Assembly: GCA_016713035.1 (NCBI GenBank)
Contig: JADJPW010000007.1
Span: 248,001-312,000, forward strand
Length of the DNA: 64,000 nucleotides
DNA from: Verrucomicrobiaceae bacterium
Lineage (GTDB): Bacteria > Verrucomicrobiota > Verrucomicrobiia > Verrucomicrobiales > Verrucomicrobiaceae
Direction: 5' to 3'
The position numbers and the translations under genes were made by a program. The notes beneath the pieces were generated by a model. It made no database searches, was not told where the DNA came from, and worked only from the letters and a program-made list of their open reading frames with translations. Shown piece after piece: positions 1-9,518 of this stretch. Position 1 is the stretch's first letter. Every line of letters begins with the position of its first letter.

Positions 1-1206
1 GACAGCAGCGTCAATGATCCCAAAGACGCCTCGTGGCTGCTAACACGCTTCCGACTCGGTGCGCTCTTTCATGCTAACGACTGGCTCAAGGTCTATGTGC
101 AAGGCCAGGACATCCGCGAGCTCGGCGGCAGCCGCCCGAACAATGTCGGCACCTTCGGCGCGGATGGGGATGACGTTCTCGACATCTTGCAGGCGTGGAT
201 CGAGATCGGCCATGACCGCGATCATCTCAGCCTGCGTGTGGGTCGCCAGCCACTGAACTACGGCAGTCAGCGCCTGATCGGTAATCCGCAGTGGCTGAAC
301 TCCACTCGTGCCTGGGACGCCGTGCGTCTGCGCTACGCCACCGAAACCTGGGAGCTGGATTTCTTCACCGGCAGCCCCGTGACCTTCAATAACAACCAAT
401 GGAATCAGTCTGACATCTTCGACACGACCGAGGCACGCAACGCCATCGACAGCGGCGTGTACTTCTCCTCGAAGTCTCTCATTCCCTGGCAGAGCAAAAC
501 GGACTTTTATGTGCTCAATCAAGTGCTCGACAAAGTCCCCGGTGCCGCTGGAGCACCGCTCGGAGCCGTGGGCCGCACGAACGTCTGGAGCATCGGCACC
601 CTCATGAAAGGCGACCCCAAGCAGCTCGCCAACTGGGACTACGATGTTGAAATGACCGCGCAGTTTGGCAAAGCTGGCGGACTCAGTCACCGAGCCTTCG
701 CAGGTCACTGGGGCGGCGGGTATAACTTCACCCACGACTGGAAACCCCGCCTCGGAGTGCAGTACAACTACGCCAGCGGCGATGAAGACGCCACGGATGG
801 ACGCAGCTCTACCTTCCAGAACTTCTTCCCCGGAAACCACGCTCTCTTTGGCTACATGGACACCACCGCCTGGATGAATATGCACAATCTTCAGCTCAAC
901 TTCACCATGCAGCCCACGGAGAAACTGAAGCTCAGCCTGGATGCCATGGCCTTCTGGAACGCCACGAACAATGACGCGTGGTTCGGCTCCAACACCAGCA
1001 CCACCGTGCGCCCTGTGAACGCTGCAGCCCGCAGCGCAAGCAACTACCGTGGCACTGAATTCAATGTGAACGCCTGGTACACCTTCAACTCACACATGGC
1101 ACTGCAAACCGGCTACGCCCTCTTTCTCCCCGGCGACTACCTCGCTCAAACCGGTGCCAGTGATGTCGCCCACTTCGGCTACGCCCAGCTTTCTTTTAAC
1201 TTCTGA
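1..1206 (+). CDS. Alginate-export-type outer-membrane porin, 5' partial
   Basis: The reading frame is open from the first base, so the start and signal peptide lie outside the window; about 401 residues are visible. The sequence has the alternating aromatic and polar pattern of an outer-membrane beta-barrel and ends in a terminal strand with phenylalanine last (AQLSFNF), as the Bam complex requires. Segments such as LRVGRQPLNYGSQRLIG and WDAVRLRY are typical of the alginate-export (AlgE-like) porin family, many of whose members in verrucomicrobia have unknown substrates. It probably lets small anionic or sugar-like solutes through the outer membrane; the substrate is inference. Its stop codon overlaps the start of the next gene (TGATG), which implies co-translation with the lipase-like lipoprotein. 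Confidence 0.8.
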   Translation, partial: DSSVNDPKDASWLLTRFRLGALFHANDWLKVYVQGQDIRELGGSRPNNVGTFGADGDDVLDILQAWIEIGHDRDHLSLRVGRQPLNYGSQRLIGNPQWLNSTRAWDAVRLRYATETWELDFFTGSPVTFNNNQWNQSDIFDTTEARNAIDSGVYFSSKSLIPWQSKTDFYVLNQVLDKVPGAAGAPLGAVGRTNVWSIGTLMKGDPKQLANWDYDVEMTAQFGKAGGLSHRAFAGHWGGGYNFTHDWKPRLGVQYNYASGDEDATDGRSSTFQNFFPGNHALFGYMDTTAWMNMHNLQLNFTMQPTEKLKLSLDAMAFWNATNNDAWFGSNTSTTVRPVNAAARSASNYRGTEFNVNAWYTFNSHMALQTGYALFLPGDYLAQTGASDVAHFGYAQLSFNF

Positions 1207-2753
1207 TGCTATTCCGCTTCTCTTCACTCATCGCCCTGCTTTCGCTTGGTTTGTCATCTTGCAGCCTACCGCTGCAAAACCGCGCAGCGGCCCCTGGAGC
1301 AGTTTCGGGCACTCAGGACGAAAAACTCACGGCTGCGCTCACAGAGGCCGAGCAGATCATGACACGAGGGATCGCCTCGCCAGAGCAGCGGCAGGCTTAC
1401 GCCGCAGTCGTCGCTCGCAAATCGTCCGCAGGGCCACGCTACACGCTGGAATCTCGTTTCCCGGCTCATCTGCGCTTTGATGAGCTGATCCCCGCTGCTT
1501 CGATCAAGAGCAAAGAGTTCAAAGATCGCAGCCTTCGCGATGGCGTGGGCACACCGATGGTTGCGCACTGGAGCTACTCCGCCGAGCGCAAAGCCGCCGA
1601 GCCATTCATGTCCGAGGCGGGCTACATCTCACCAGTCACCGCCACGCTCGACTTTAGCCGCAGCCTCAAAGGACAGCGCACTGCCACGCTCACTCTGCAC
1701 GATCCGCGTGAGACAGACAGCGTGCGGCTCCAGGGCCGCTCACAGCCGCTCGCAGCCGACTTCACGGCGCATGGCGAATACCTCGCCACCATCAAACAAG
1801 CCCAGATGGCGGGACTCAAAGCCCTGCTGCGGAGTGCGAACCACATGGACAAGCTCGGCCTCTACACGCTGGAGCATCCTGATCCGGCGAAAATCCCGCT
1901 CGTGCTCGTACACGGCCTCATGTCGCGGCCTGCGACGTGGGAGACCGTCACTCACACCTTATCCGCCGATCCCGTCATTCGCCGTCGCTATCAGATTTAT
2001 GCCTTCCGCTATCCATCTGGCGTCCCCATCGGCTTCAGCTCGGAAAAACTACGGGAGAAGCTCGCCACACTGCACAGCACCCTCGTCAAAGAAGGCGCAG
2101 GCAGCACCGCGCGGAACATGGTGCTCATCGGCCACAGCATGGGCGGCCTCGTCAGCAAAGCGCAGGTGCAGAGCAGCACCGAGCAGCGCTGGCTCGACAT
2201 CCTCGGCGCGGACTCGCACAAACTCAGCATCAGCGAAAAAGAACACGCGAAGCTGCGCCCGTTTTTTGAGTTCCAGGCCAATCCAAACATCAGCCGCGTC
2301 ATCTTCGCCGCCACGCCGCATCGCGGCAGCGAGGTCGCTGACACGCGGTTGGCCCATCTCGGTCGGAAACTCGTCAATCTCCCTCTCCAGGCCTTTGGCG
2401 GCACTATGCAAGTCGTACAAAACATCGCCACACGCGATCCCCTGCTCAGCGAGGTCTTCGGACACGGGATGCCCACCAGCGTGGACAATCTCTCCCCGCA
2501 CTCGCCTTATGTGAGAGTCGCCAACACGCTGCCCTTCCGCAGAGGTGTGCATCTCCACTCCATCATCGGCAATCACGATGGCAAGGCACTCGCCGATCCG
2601 AATTGCTCCGACGGCTTTGTGCCCTATCATAGTTCCCACCTCGCAGGCGTCGAGTCCGAGCTTATCGTCACCTCCGACCACAGCGTCCACGCACGCCCCG
2701 AGGCCATCGTGGAGATGCGCCGTATCCTACTTCTGCACCTCACACACCTATAA
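1206..2753 (+). CDS. Lipoprotein alpha/beta hydrolase (lipase/esterase-like)
   Basis: The 515-residue product starts with a lipoprotein signal whose lipobox LSSC places the lipid-modified cysteine near residue 19, so it is probably membrane anchored. The alpha/beta hydrolase core lies in the C-terminal 300 residues: an oxyanion-hole segment LVLVHGLMSRPATW near residue 235, the nucleophile elbow GHSMGG near residue 310, and a TPHRGS segment near 365. The first 200 residues are not recognised. The start overlaps the porin stop by one base, and the RND adaptor follows 19 bases after its stop. Family members hydrolyse lipids or other esters; the substrate cannot be read from sequence. Confidence 0.75.
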   Translation: MLFRFSSLIALLSLGLSSCSLPLQNRAAAPGAVSGTQDEKLTAALTEAEQIMTRGIASPEQRQAYAAVVARKSSAGPRYTLESRFPAHLRFDELIPAASIKSKEFKDRSLRDGVGTPMVAHWSYSAERKAAEPFMSEAGYISPVTATLDFSRSLKGQRTATLTLHDPRETDSVRLQGRSQPLAADFTAHGEYLATIKQAQMAGLKALLRSANHMDKLGLYTLEHPDPAKIPLVLVHGLMSRPATWETVTHTLSADPVIRRRYQIYAFRYPSGVPIGFSSEKLREKLATLHSTLVKEGAGSTARNMVLIGHSMGGLVSKAQVQSSTEQRWLDILGADSHKLSISEKEHAKLRPFFEFQANPNISRVIFAATPHRGSEVADTRLAHLGRKLVNLPLQAFGGTMQVVQNIATRDPLLSEVFGHGMPTSVDNLSPHSPYVRVANTLPFRRGVHLHSIIGNHDGKALADPNCSDGFVPYHSSHLAGVESELIVTSDHSVHARPEAIVEMRRILLLHLTHL

Positions 2754-2772
2754 ACCACGCTCTCAGCACCTC

Positions 2773-3921
2773 ATGAGAACCCTCCCGACGCTTCTCCTTC
2801 TTTCGCTCAGCCTCGCTGCTTGCAAAAGAACACCGCCGCAACTCCCCTCTGGCCCGCCCATCGTGCAGGTCGCTGTGCCTTTGAAAAAAGACGTGCCCAT
2901 CGTCGCGGAGGCCATCGCGCAAACGGAGGCCACCGCGAATGTCGATGTCATGGCCCGCGTCGAAGCCACGGTAGAAAAAATCCTCTTTGTCGAAGGCTCC
3001 GAGGTGAAAGCAGGCGATCCGCTCTTCTTGCTCGATAAAAAACCCATCGAGCAACGCCTCGCCGCAGCTAAAGGCAATCTCGGTCAGCTCGAAGCCAATC
3101 TCGGACGCACGCAGCAGGACGTGCAGCGTCTGCGACCTCTCGCGAAGTCCGGCGCCGTGCCGCAGAAGGATCTCGACACCGCCATCGCCGTCGAAAAACA
3201 AGCCATCGCGGCACTCGACACTGGCAAAGCCCAAGTCACCGCCGCCGAGCTCGATCTCGGCTACACCGATGTCGCTGCACCCGTCGCAGGCATCATCGGC
3301 GCGAAGCAGGTCGATGTCGGCTCGCTCGTCGGCAAAGGTCTGCCGACCATGATGGCGACGATTTCGCCGCTCGATCCCATTTGGGCGAATGTGGAGATCA
3401 GCGAAGTCGCTTACCTCAATAGCGCGGGCAAATTCAAAGACCCCGGCAATCAGACCGCCTTCGCCCTCGTGCTCGCGAATGGTCAGGTGCATCCGCATCT
3501 CGGCAAGCTCGCCTTTGTCGATCGCATCGTGAACGCCTCCACCGGCACACTGAAATGCCGCGTCGAGTTCCCCAATCCGCAAAAAATCCTCCGCCCTGGC
3601 CAATTCTGCCGCGTGCGAGCACTCACCCGCACACTGTCCGGTGCCTTGCTCATCCCACAGCGTGCCGTGCAAGAGCTGCAAGGCCTGCACAACGTCTTCG
3701 TCGTCGCTGCCGATGGCAAAGCCGCCTTTCGCCGCGTGAAAATGAGCCGCCGCATCGGCTCACTCTGGATCGTGGAGTCAGGACTCGCCGCTGACGAGCG
3801 CATCGTCATCGAAGGCCTGCAAAAAGTCCGCGACGGCCTCCAAGTCGAGCCACAACCCACCGAGATCGACGACGCACCGCTGCAAGAGTTGCTCTCCAGC
3901 GTTCCAGGACAGAAAAATTAG
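2773..3921 (+). CDS. RND efflux periplasmic adaptor (membrane fusion protein)
   Basis: This is a 382-residue AcrA/MexA-type adaptor that bridges the inner-membrane pump and the outer-membrane channel. The chosen ATG gives a lipoprotein signal with lipobox LAAC; an upstream in-frame ATG would add 76 residues without a signal. The lipoyl/biotinyl half-motif VEKILFVEGSEVKAGDPLFLLD is followed by an alpha-hairpin (about residues 90-150), a second lipoyl half containing APVAGIIG, then beta-barrel and membrane-proximal domains. The last four codons and the TAG stop lie inside a hairpin repeat beginning at 3907, so the original C-terminus may have been altered. The pump gene lies about 940 bases downstream, beyond a GxxExxY cassette. 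Confidence 0.9.
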   Translation: MRTLPTLLLLSLSLAACKRTPPQLPSGPPIVQVAVPLKKDVPIVAEAIAQTEATANVDVMARVEATVEKILFVEGSEVKAGDPLFLLDKKPIEQRLAAAKGNLGQLEANLGRTQQDVQRLRPLAKSGAVPQKDLDTAIAVEKQAIAALDTGKAQVTAAELDLGYTDVAAPVAGIIGAKQVDVGSLVGKGLPTMMATISPLDPIWANVEISEVAYLNSAGKFKDPGNQTAFALVLANGQVHPHLGKLAFVDRIVNASTGTLKCRVEFPNPQKILRPGQFCRVRALTRTLSGALLIPQRAVQELQGLHNVFVVAADGKAAFRRVKMSRRIGSLWIVESGLAADERIVIEGLQKVRDGLQVEPQPTEIDDAPLQELLSSVPGQKN

Positions 3922-3967
3922 AGACAGAAATATTTTCTGACTCTGAATCTCCCCAATCTTTCTGTCC
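3907..3967 (+). repeat. Left hairpin repeat of the GxxExxY cassette
   Basis: This 61-base unit folds on itself. The outer arms GGACAGAAAaATT and AATcTTTCTGTCC pair over 12 of 13 positions, and an inner hairpin pairs GAGaCAGAAA with TTTCTGaCTC around a three-base loop. A longer copy in the same orientation lies at 4766-4843 and has the same A/C mismatch in its outer stem, which suggests common origin. The unit supplies the final codons and stop of the upstream adaptor gene. Confidence 0.8.
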
Positions 3968-3976
3968 TAAATTCTT

Positions 3977-4765
3977 ATGCCAATCCACTGCCCCATCATC
4001 TTCCCTCGCCTGATCAAAGAGGAGTTTGGAAAGCTCGACTACGCCGTGATGCCACATGCATTCGCTGCACAGAACGATTTGGGCTGTTTGTGTGATGAAG
4101 CCGTTTACCAAGATCGCTTTGCTCACCTACTTCGCGCAGCCGGATTTCAAGTGGACTGCGAAGTGCCAGTCACGCTGACGTTTCGCTCCTTCCTCAAAAC
4201 TTTGTATCTCGATCTGGTCATCAACCGTGTCGCCATCTACGAACTCAAGGCCGTCACCCAGCTCACGCCTGCCCATTTCGCTCAACTCCTGAACTACCTG
4301 CTGCTGGTCAACGCCTCGCGAGGCAAGCTCATCAATTTCCGCCCTGCCTCCGTGGACGCTCATTTCGTAAACGCCGCGCTCAATGACGCCGCGCGACGAG
4401 ACTTCACCGTCTATGATCGACATTGGGCTGGCCCCGAGGCTTTGCGGCAGATGATCGTAGAGCTGATCACGGACTGGGGCACGTCGCTAGATCAGTCGCT
4501 TTACACACAGGCGCTGGTGGAATGCCTCGGCGGAGAGACTGCTGTGATCCAACAGGTGCCGATGCAGCTCGATAACGTGCCCATCGGCAACCAACGCTTT
4601 CATCTAGCATCACCCGAGAGCGCGTTCCGAATCACCACTTTCCAGGATCAGCACGGAAGGCCATCAGCCCAACTTCGGAAACTCCTGGCCCCCAGCCCAC
4701 TCGAAGCACTGCACTGGATTAACATCGCTCATCATGAAATCACGCTTCACACCATCACCAGATAA
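3977..4765 (+). CDS. GxxExxY protein (predicted PD-(D/E)XK-like fold)
   Basis: The 262-residue product carries a GxxExxY-family domain: DEAVYQDRFAHLLRAAGF (about residues 35-52) fits the ExxY helix, and LYLDLVINRVAIYELKA followed by HFAQLLNYLLL and GKLINF matches the family core. D and ExK in this core (LDLVI and YELKA) are the residues expected of a PD-(D/E)XK nuclease-like site. The family is widespread and, to my knowledge, has no established function. The C-terminal half, about 120 residues beyond the usual domain, is unrecognised. The gene sits between the RND adaptor and pump with a hairpin repeat within ten bases of each end, so it looks like inserted cargo and not an efflux component. 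Confidence 0.75.
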   Translation: MPIHCPIIFPRLIKEEFGKLDYAVMPHAFAAQNDLGCLCDEAVYQDRFAHLLRAAGFQVDCEVPVTLTFRSFLKTLYLDLVINRVAIYELKAVTQLTPAHFAQLLNYLLLVNASRGKLINFRPASVDAHFVNAALNDAARRDFTVYDRHWAGPEALRQMIVELITDWGTSLDQSLYTQALVECLGGETAVIQQVPMQLDNVPIGNQRFHLASPESAFRITTFQDQHGRPSAQLRKLLAPSPLEALHWINIAHHEITLHTITR

Positions 4766-4843
4766 GGACAGAAAAATTAGAGGTAGGAAAATTTTCCAAA
4801 CCCTCCCCTTCTGAAATTTTTCCTGTCTCTAATCTTTCTGTCC
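4766..4843 (+). repeat. Right hairpin repeat of the GxxExxY cassette
   Basis: This 78-base unit directly follows the TAA of the GxxExxY gene. It forms one long stem: outer arms of 17 bases pair at 16 positions (from GGACAGAAAaATTAGAG to CTCTAATcTTTCTGTCC), continuing inward through AGGAAAATTT and AAATTTTTCCT. It has the same orientation and outer arms as the unit at 3907-3967. The outermost 21 bases at each end of the whole 3907-4843 segment are inverted repeats with one mismatch. Confidence 0.8.
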
Positions 4844-4858
4844 CAAACCTCATAGCCC

Positions 4859-7800
4859 ATGGCCGAATTTTTCATCCGCCGCCCCATCGTTGCGATGGTG
4901 ATCTCCATCCTGATGGTGATCGTTGGCTCCTTCACGCTCACTGGCTTGCCCATCTCGGAGTATCCCGAGGTCAGTCCGCCGGTCATCAATGTCTCCGCGA
5001 ACTATCGCGGGGCTGCTTCAGAAGCCGTGGAAGCCTCCGTGGCTCGTCCCATCGAGGCGCAGGTCAATGGCGTGGAAAACATGCTCTACATGAAGTCGGT
5101 GAATGCCGCCGATGGCAGCATGAACCTCACCGCGACCTTCGATCTCGGCACGAACGCGAACATCAACCAAGTGAACGTGCAAAATCGCGCCTCGCTCGCC
5201 TTTCCTCGCCTGCCGCAGTCCGTCACACAGGAGGGCGTGAACGTGAAACGCTCCAGCCCGGACATCCTCATGGTCATCGGCCTCTACTCGCCGAAGAAGA
5301 GCTACGACGCCATTTTCCTCTCCAACTACGCCACCATCAACATGATCGACAGCATCGCTCGTGTGAAAGGTGTCGGTGATGTGAAGAACTTCACCTCGCA
5401 GGACTACGCCATGCGCCTGTGGATTGATCCCGACCGCCTCGCCTCGCTCGGACTCACGCCCGCAGACGTGATCGGTGCCGTGCGCGAGCAGAACGTGCAG
5501 GCCGCCGCAGGCATCGTCGGTGCCGAGCCTGCGAATCAAGGCCAGGAGTTCCAATACAACGTCGTCGCCAGCGGCCTGCTGCAAGACCCAGCGGAGTTCG
5601 AGCAAATCATCATCCGCTCAAATGCCGATGGCTCCCAGGTGAAAGTCAAAGACGTGGCCCGCATCGAGATGGGAGCACAGATTTATAAAAGCAGCGCCGG
5701 AGTGAATGGATCGCCCGCAGCCGCACTCGGCATCTATCTCGCACCCGGAGCCAATGCGCTCGCCACAGCAGATGAGATCAAAAAGCAGCTCGCCGAGATG
5801 CAGCAGAGCTTCCCGCCGGACATGGCCTTTCAGATCACGCTCGACTCCACACTGCCGATCAAGGCCTCCATGGAGTCCATCGTCCACACGCTCTTTGAGG
5901 CCGTGGTGCTCGTCATCTTCGTCGTCTTCATCTTTTTGCAGAGCTTCCGCGCCACGCTCATTCCCATGCTCACCGTGCCTGTGGCACTGCTCGGCACTTT
6001 CATGGTGTTTCCGCTGCTCGGCTTCACGGTGAATACACTCACGCTTTTCGGCCTCGTGCTCGCCATCGGCATCGTGGTGGATGACGCCATCGTCGTCGTC
6101 GAGGCCGTCATGCACCACCTGGAGCACGGCAGCACACCCGTGGAGGCCACGAAGAAGGCGATGAAGGAAGTCTCCGGCCCCGTCGTCGCCATCGCACTCA
6201 TTTTATGCGCCGTTTTTGTGCCTGTGGCCTTCATGCCTGGCCTCACCGGCACGCTGTATCAGCAGTTTGCCATCACCATCGCCGCATCGGTCATCTTCTC
6301 CGCCATCAATGCGCTCACACTCAGCCCCGCACTCGCCGCCATGCTGCTGCGACCACCAAAACCGCAGCGTGGGCCGCTCGGCTGGTTCTTCCGCCTCTTT
6401 AATAAGGTCTTCGATGCCATCACCGCACGCTACACCGGCATCGTCGGCTTCCTCGTGCGTCGCTCGGCTCGTGCGATGCTCATCCTCGTCGCCGCAGTGG
6501 TCGGCATTTACTACGTCGGCCAAAAAGTGCCCGGCGGCTTCATCCCGGAGGAGGACAAAGGCTACTTCTTCATCTCTGCCGAGCTGCCCGACGCTGCCTC
6601 GCTCCAGCGCACCCAAGCCGTCGGCAAAAAGATCGAAGCCCTGCTCGGCAAAATCGAAGGCATCGACTCCTTTCTCAACGTGAACGGCTTCAGCACGCTC
6701 ACCGGCGTCTCCTCGCCGAATGCCATCACCTTCTTCGTCAGCCTCAAAGACTGGAAAGAGCGTCAAACACGCCTCACCCACGTTCGCGGCATCATCTTCC
6801 AACTGATGAAGGAATTCATCAAAATCCCCGAAGCCCGCATTTTCGCCTTCGGGCCGCCTTCACTGCCGGGATACGGCAATGCCTCTGGTTTCAATTTCAT
6901 GCTCCAAGACCGCGCTGGAGGCAGTGTGGAGGAACTCGCCGCTGTTTCACAAAAATTCCTCGCCGCCGCGGGTCAGCGTCCCGAGCTGGCTCGACTCTTC
7001 TCCGGCTTCCGCCCCAGCGTGCCGCAGGTCAAAGTCGATCTCGACCGCGAAAAGTGCCGTCTGCTCGGTGTGAACGTGAATGACGTCTTCAGCACGCTCC
7101 AGGCTTACCTCGGCGGAGCCTACATCAATGACTTCAACCGCTTTGGCCGCGTCTATCGCGTCTATTTGCAGGCCGAGCCGAAATTCACCGGCAAGCCCGA
7201 AGACATCGCGAAATTCTATGTGCGGAACAAAGACGGCAAAATGGTCCCGCTCGATACTTTGGTGAAGGTTTCGCAAACCGGCGGCCCCGCCTTCACCACA
7301 CGCTACAATCTCTATCGCAGCGTCGAAATCAGTGGCTCACCTGCGCTCGGTTACAGCTCCGCACAGGCCGTCGCCGTCATGGAAGAACTCGCCGCCGATC
7401 ACTTGCCCGCAGGCTACGGCTACGAATGGACCGGACTCACCTACCAAGAGAAAAAAGCTGAGGGGCAAGCCATCTTCATCTTTGGCCTCGCGCTCATCTT
7501 TGTCTTCCTGCTGCTCGCCGCGCAGTATGAGAGCTGGTCGCTGCCCTTCAGCGTGCTGCTCGCCACACCGCTCGTCGTGCTCGGCACCTTCCTCGGCCTG
7601 CTCATGCGTGGCTTTGAAAACAACGTCTATGCGCAGATCGGCATCATCATGCTCATCGGCCTCGCCGCGAAGAACGCCATCCTCATCGTCGAATTCGCCA
7701 AGATGGAGCACGAGAACGGCAAACCCTTCATCGAAGCCGCCATCGAGGGCGCACGCCTGCGCCTGCGGCCCATTTTGATGACCTCCTTCGCCTTCATCCT

Positions 7801-7987
7801 CGGCGCAGTGCCACTCGCCATCGCCACCGGCTCCGGGGCAAACTCCCGCCAAGTCATGGGCACCGCCGTCGTCTGCGGCATGACCATCGCCACGCTCATC
7901 GGCATCTTCGTCATCCCCGCCTGCTACGGCTTCATCATGTGGCTCAGCGGCGCAGGCAAAAAACCGTCACAACCACTCAGCGCATGA
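4859..7987 (+). CDS. RND multidrug efflux pump, HAE1 family (AcrB/MexB-like)
   Basis: This 1042-residue inner-membrane pump exports hydrophobic compounds using the proton gradient. It begins MAEFFIRRPIVAMVISILMV, the classic HAE1 N-terminal helix. Two periplasmic porter domains and two six-helix membrane bundles are in the usual order. The transmembrane proton-relay motif GIVVDDAIVVVE, near residue 405, keeps both aspartates, and the helix 10-11 region contains GLAAKNAILIVEFA with the conserved lysine. Length matches AcrB. The gene overlaps the outer-membrane factor by four bases (ATGA). Its adaptor lies upstream beyond the GxxExxY cassette, so transcription has to cross two hairpins or start inside them. 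Confidence 0.95.
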   Translation: MAEFFIRRPIVAMVISILMVIVGSFTLTGLPISEYPEVSPPVINVSANYRGAASEAVEASVARPIEAQVNGVENMLYMKSVNAADGSMNLTATFDLGTNANINQVNVQNRASLAFPRLPQSVTQEGVNVKRSSPDILMVIGLYSPKKSYDAIFLSNYATINMIDSIARVKGVGDVKNFTSQDYAMRLWIDPDRLASLGLTPADVIGAVREQNVQAAAGIVGAEPANQGQEFQYNVVASGLLQDPAEFEQIIIRSNADGSQVKVKDVARIEMGAQIYKSSAGVNGSPAAALGIYLAPGANALATADEIKKQLAEMQQSFPPDMAFQITLDSTLPIKASMESIVHTLFEAVVLVIFVVFIFLQSFRATLIPMLTVPVALLGTFMVFPLLGFTVNTLTLFGLVLAIGIVVDDAIVVVEAVMHHLEHGSTPVEATKKAMKEVSGPVVAIALILCAVFVPVAFMPGLTGTLYQQFAITIAASVIFSAINALTLSPALAAMLLRPPKPQRGPLGWFFRLFNKVFDAITARYTGIVGFLVRRSARAMLILVAAVVGIYYVGQKVPGGFIPEEDKGYFFISAELPDAASLQRTQAVGKKIEALLGKIEGIDSFLNVNGFSTLTGVSSPNAITFFVSLKDWKERQTRLTHVRGIIFQLMKEFIKIPEARIFAFGPPSLPGYGNASGFNFMLQDRAGGSVEELAAVSQKFLAAAGQRPELARLFSGFRPSVPQVKVDLDREKCRLLGVNVNDVFSTLQAYLGGAYINDFNRFGRVYRVYLQAEPKFTGKPEDIAKFYVRNKDGKMVPLDTLVKVSQTGGPAFTTRYNLYRSVEISGSPALGYSSAQAVAVMEELAADHLPAGYGYEWTGLTYQEKKAEGQAIFIFGLALIFVFLLLAAQYESWSLPFSVLLATPLVVLGTFLGLLMRGFENNVYAQIGIIMLIGLAAKNAILIVEFAKMEHENGKPFIEAAIEGARLRLRPILMTSFAFILGAVPLAIATGSGANSRQVMGTAVVCGMTIATLIGIFVIPACYGFIMWLSGAGKKPSQPLSA

Positions 7988-9465
7988 ATCGCACTCTTTT
8001 CATTCCCCTCATCACCACGCTATTCGCGAGCTGCGCCGCCGTCGGCCCGAACTACTCACGGCCCTACGCTGGTGAGCCATCCACCTTCCGTTTTGGTAGT
8101 AATAAATACGGTCGCAGCCTCGGCGATCTCGATTGGCGCAGTGTTTTCAAAGATGCGGCTCTGCGCCAACTCATCGACGAAGCCCTCGCGAACAATCTCG
8201 ACCTCGCCGCTGCCTCCGCCCGCGTCATCCAGGCCCAGGCAAACCTCGCCGCCGTGCGCTCACGCTTTCTGCCCACCATCGGCGCGGGCTACAACTACAG
8301 TCACAGCGAGGTCTCACGCGACATCTCGCTTTCGAAGTTCAACTCCCCCAGCCTTTTCGACACACAAAGCCACAGCATCGGCATCACACTGCTCGATTAC
8401 GAAGCTGACTTCTGGGGCAAAATCCGCCGCGCCGCCGAATCCGCCCGCGCCAAGCTCCTCGCCACGGAAGAAGGCCGCCGCATGGTGCAGGTCGGCCTCA
8501 TCGCAGGCATCGCCACCGCCTACGTCTCGCTGCGCGAGCAGGATCACGAGCTCTCCATCGCCACACGCACGCGCGAGGCCCGCGTGAAGTCGCTCGAACT
8601 CCTCACGCAAAAACAAAAAGCCGGACAAGGCCCGCTCACCGATGTCGAACAAGGCCAAGTGCTCATCGCCGAGGCCGATGTCGCCATACGCACCATCGAA
8701 AAACAAATCGCCCTGCTGGAAAACCAGCTCAGCACCCTCGCAGGCCGTCCGCCCGGCTCCATTCGCCGTGGCACCGCCTTCAGCGGCACCCAACTCGTCG
8801 CGCACATCCCCGCTGGCCTGCCCTCCGATCTTCTCAATCGCCGACCCGACATCCGCGCTAGCGAGCAACTGCTCATCGCCGCCACAGCCGACATCGGCGT
8901 CGCACAAGCGCAGCTCCTTCCCAGCTTCACCCTCACCACCAGCGTCGGATTGCGCAGCAAAGAGCTCGGCGACCTCTTCACCAATCCCACCAAGCTCTGG
9001 CAAATCGGCCCCGCCGTGAACGTGCCCATCTTCACCGGAGGCCGACTCCGCGCCGCAATCATGGGCAGCAAAGCCGCCCGCGATGAAGCCGAAGCCGACT
9101 ACCGCAAAACCGTCCTGCAAAGCCTGCGCGAAGTCTCCGACGCCCTCATCAGCCGCCAAAAAAGCGCTGGAGTGCATGAGGCGCAGTCCCGCGTCGTCAC
9201 CGCCCGCCAGTCCGCCCTCGGTCTCATCCGCCAGCGCTACGACAACGGCGTCGCCGCCTACCTCGAAGTCCTCTACAACGACCAACAACTCTTCGCCGCC
9301 GAGATCTCCCAAGCCCGCGCCAAGCTCGAAGAACTCCTCTCCACCATCGACCTCTACCGCGCCCTCGGCGGCGGTTATGATAAAGCGAGCGTGCCAGACT
9401 TTGCCAAAAACCCAGCTCCTCCACCAGCCAAACGGCGCTGGCTTCCGTGGAAGTCTTCAGAATGA
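7984..9465 (+). CDS. RND efflux outer-membrane factor lipoprotein (OprM/NodT-like)
   Basis: The 493-residue product is the TolC-type outer-membrane channel of the tripartite system. The start at 7984 overlaps the pump stop and gives a lipoprotein signal ending ASCAAVGPNY, where the family-typical CAxVGPxY follows the lipid-modified cysteine. Two repeated coiled-coil blocks follow, including LPSDLLNRRPDIRASEQLL near residue 285, a hallmark of the NodT branch. An upstream in-frame ATG would add 15 charged residues before the signal and is not favoured. The gene closes the efflux operon. Confidence 0.92.
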   Translation: MNRTLFIPLITTLFASCAAVGPNYSRPYAGEPSTFRFGSNKYGRSLGDLDWRSVFKDAALRQLIDEALANNLDLAAASARVIQAQANLAAVRSRFLPTIGAGYNYSHSEVSRDISLSKFNSPSLFDTQSHSIGITLLDYEADFWGKIRRAAESARAKLLATEEGRRMVQVGLIAGIATAYVSLREQDHELSIATRTREARVKSLELLTQKQKAGQGPLTDVEQGQVLIAEADVAIRTIEKQIALLENQLSTLAGRPPGSIRRGTAFSGTQLVAHIPAGLPSDLLNRRPDIRASEQLLIAATADIGVAQAQLLPSFTLTTSVGLRSKELGDLFTNPTKLWQIGPAVNVPIFTGGRLRAAIMGSKAARDEAEADYRKTVLQSLREVSDALISRQKSAGVHEAQSRVVTARQSALGLIRQRYDNGVAAYLEVLYNDQQLFAAEISQARAKLEELLSTIDLYRALGGGYDKASVPDFAKNPAPPPAKRRWLPWKSSE

Positions 9466-9518
9466 AGAGTGGGCAAAGAGAGTGATGAAACACTTCTCTT
9501 AGCACCACTCTTTTTCGA

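Noticed and set aside
1206..9465. Polysaccharide export locus based on the alginate-type porin
   Set aside because: No polymerase, acetylase or glycosyltransferase genes accompany it; the neighbours are a lipase-like protein and drug efflux genes.
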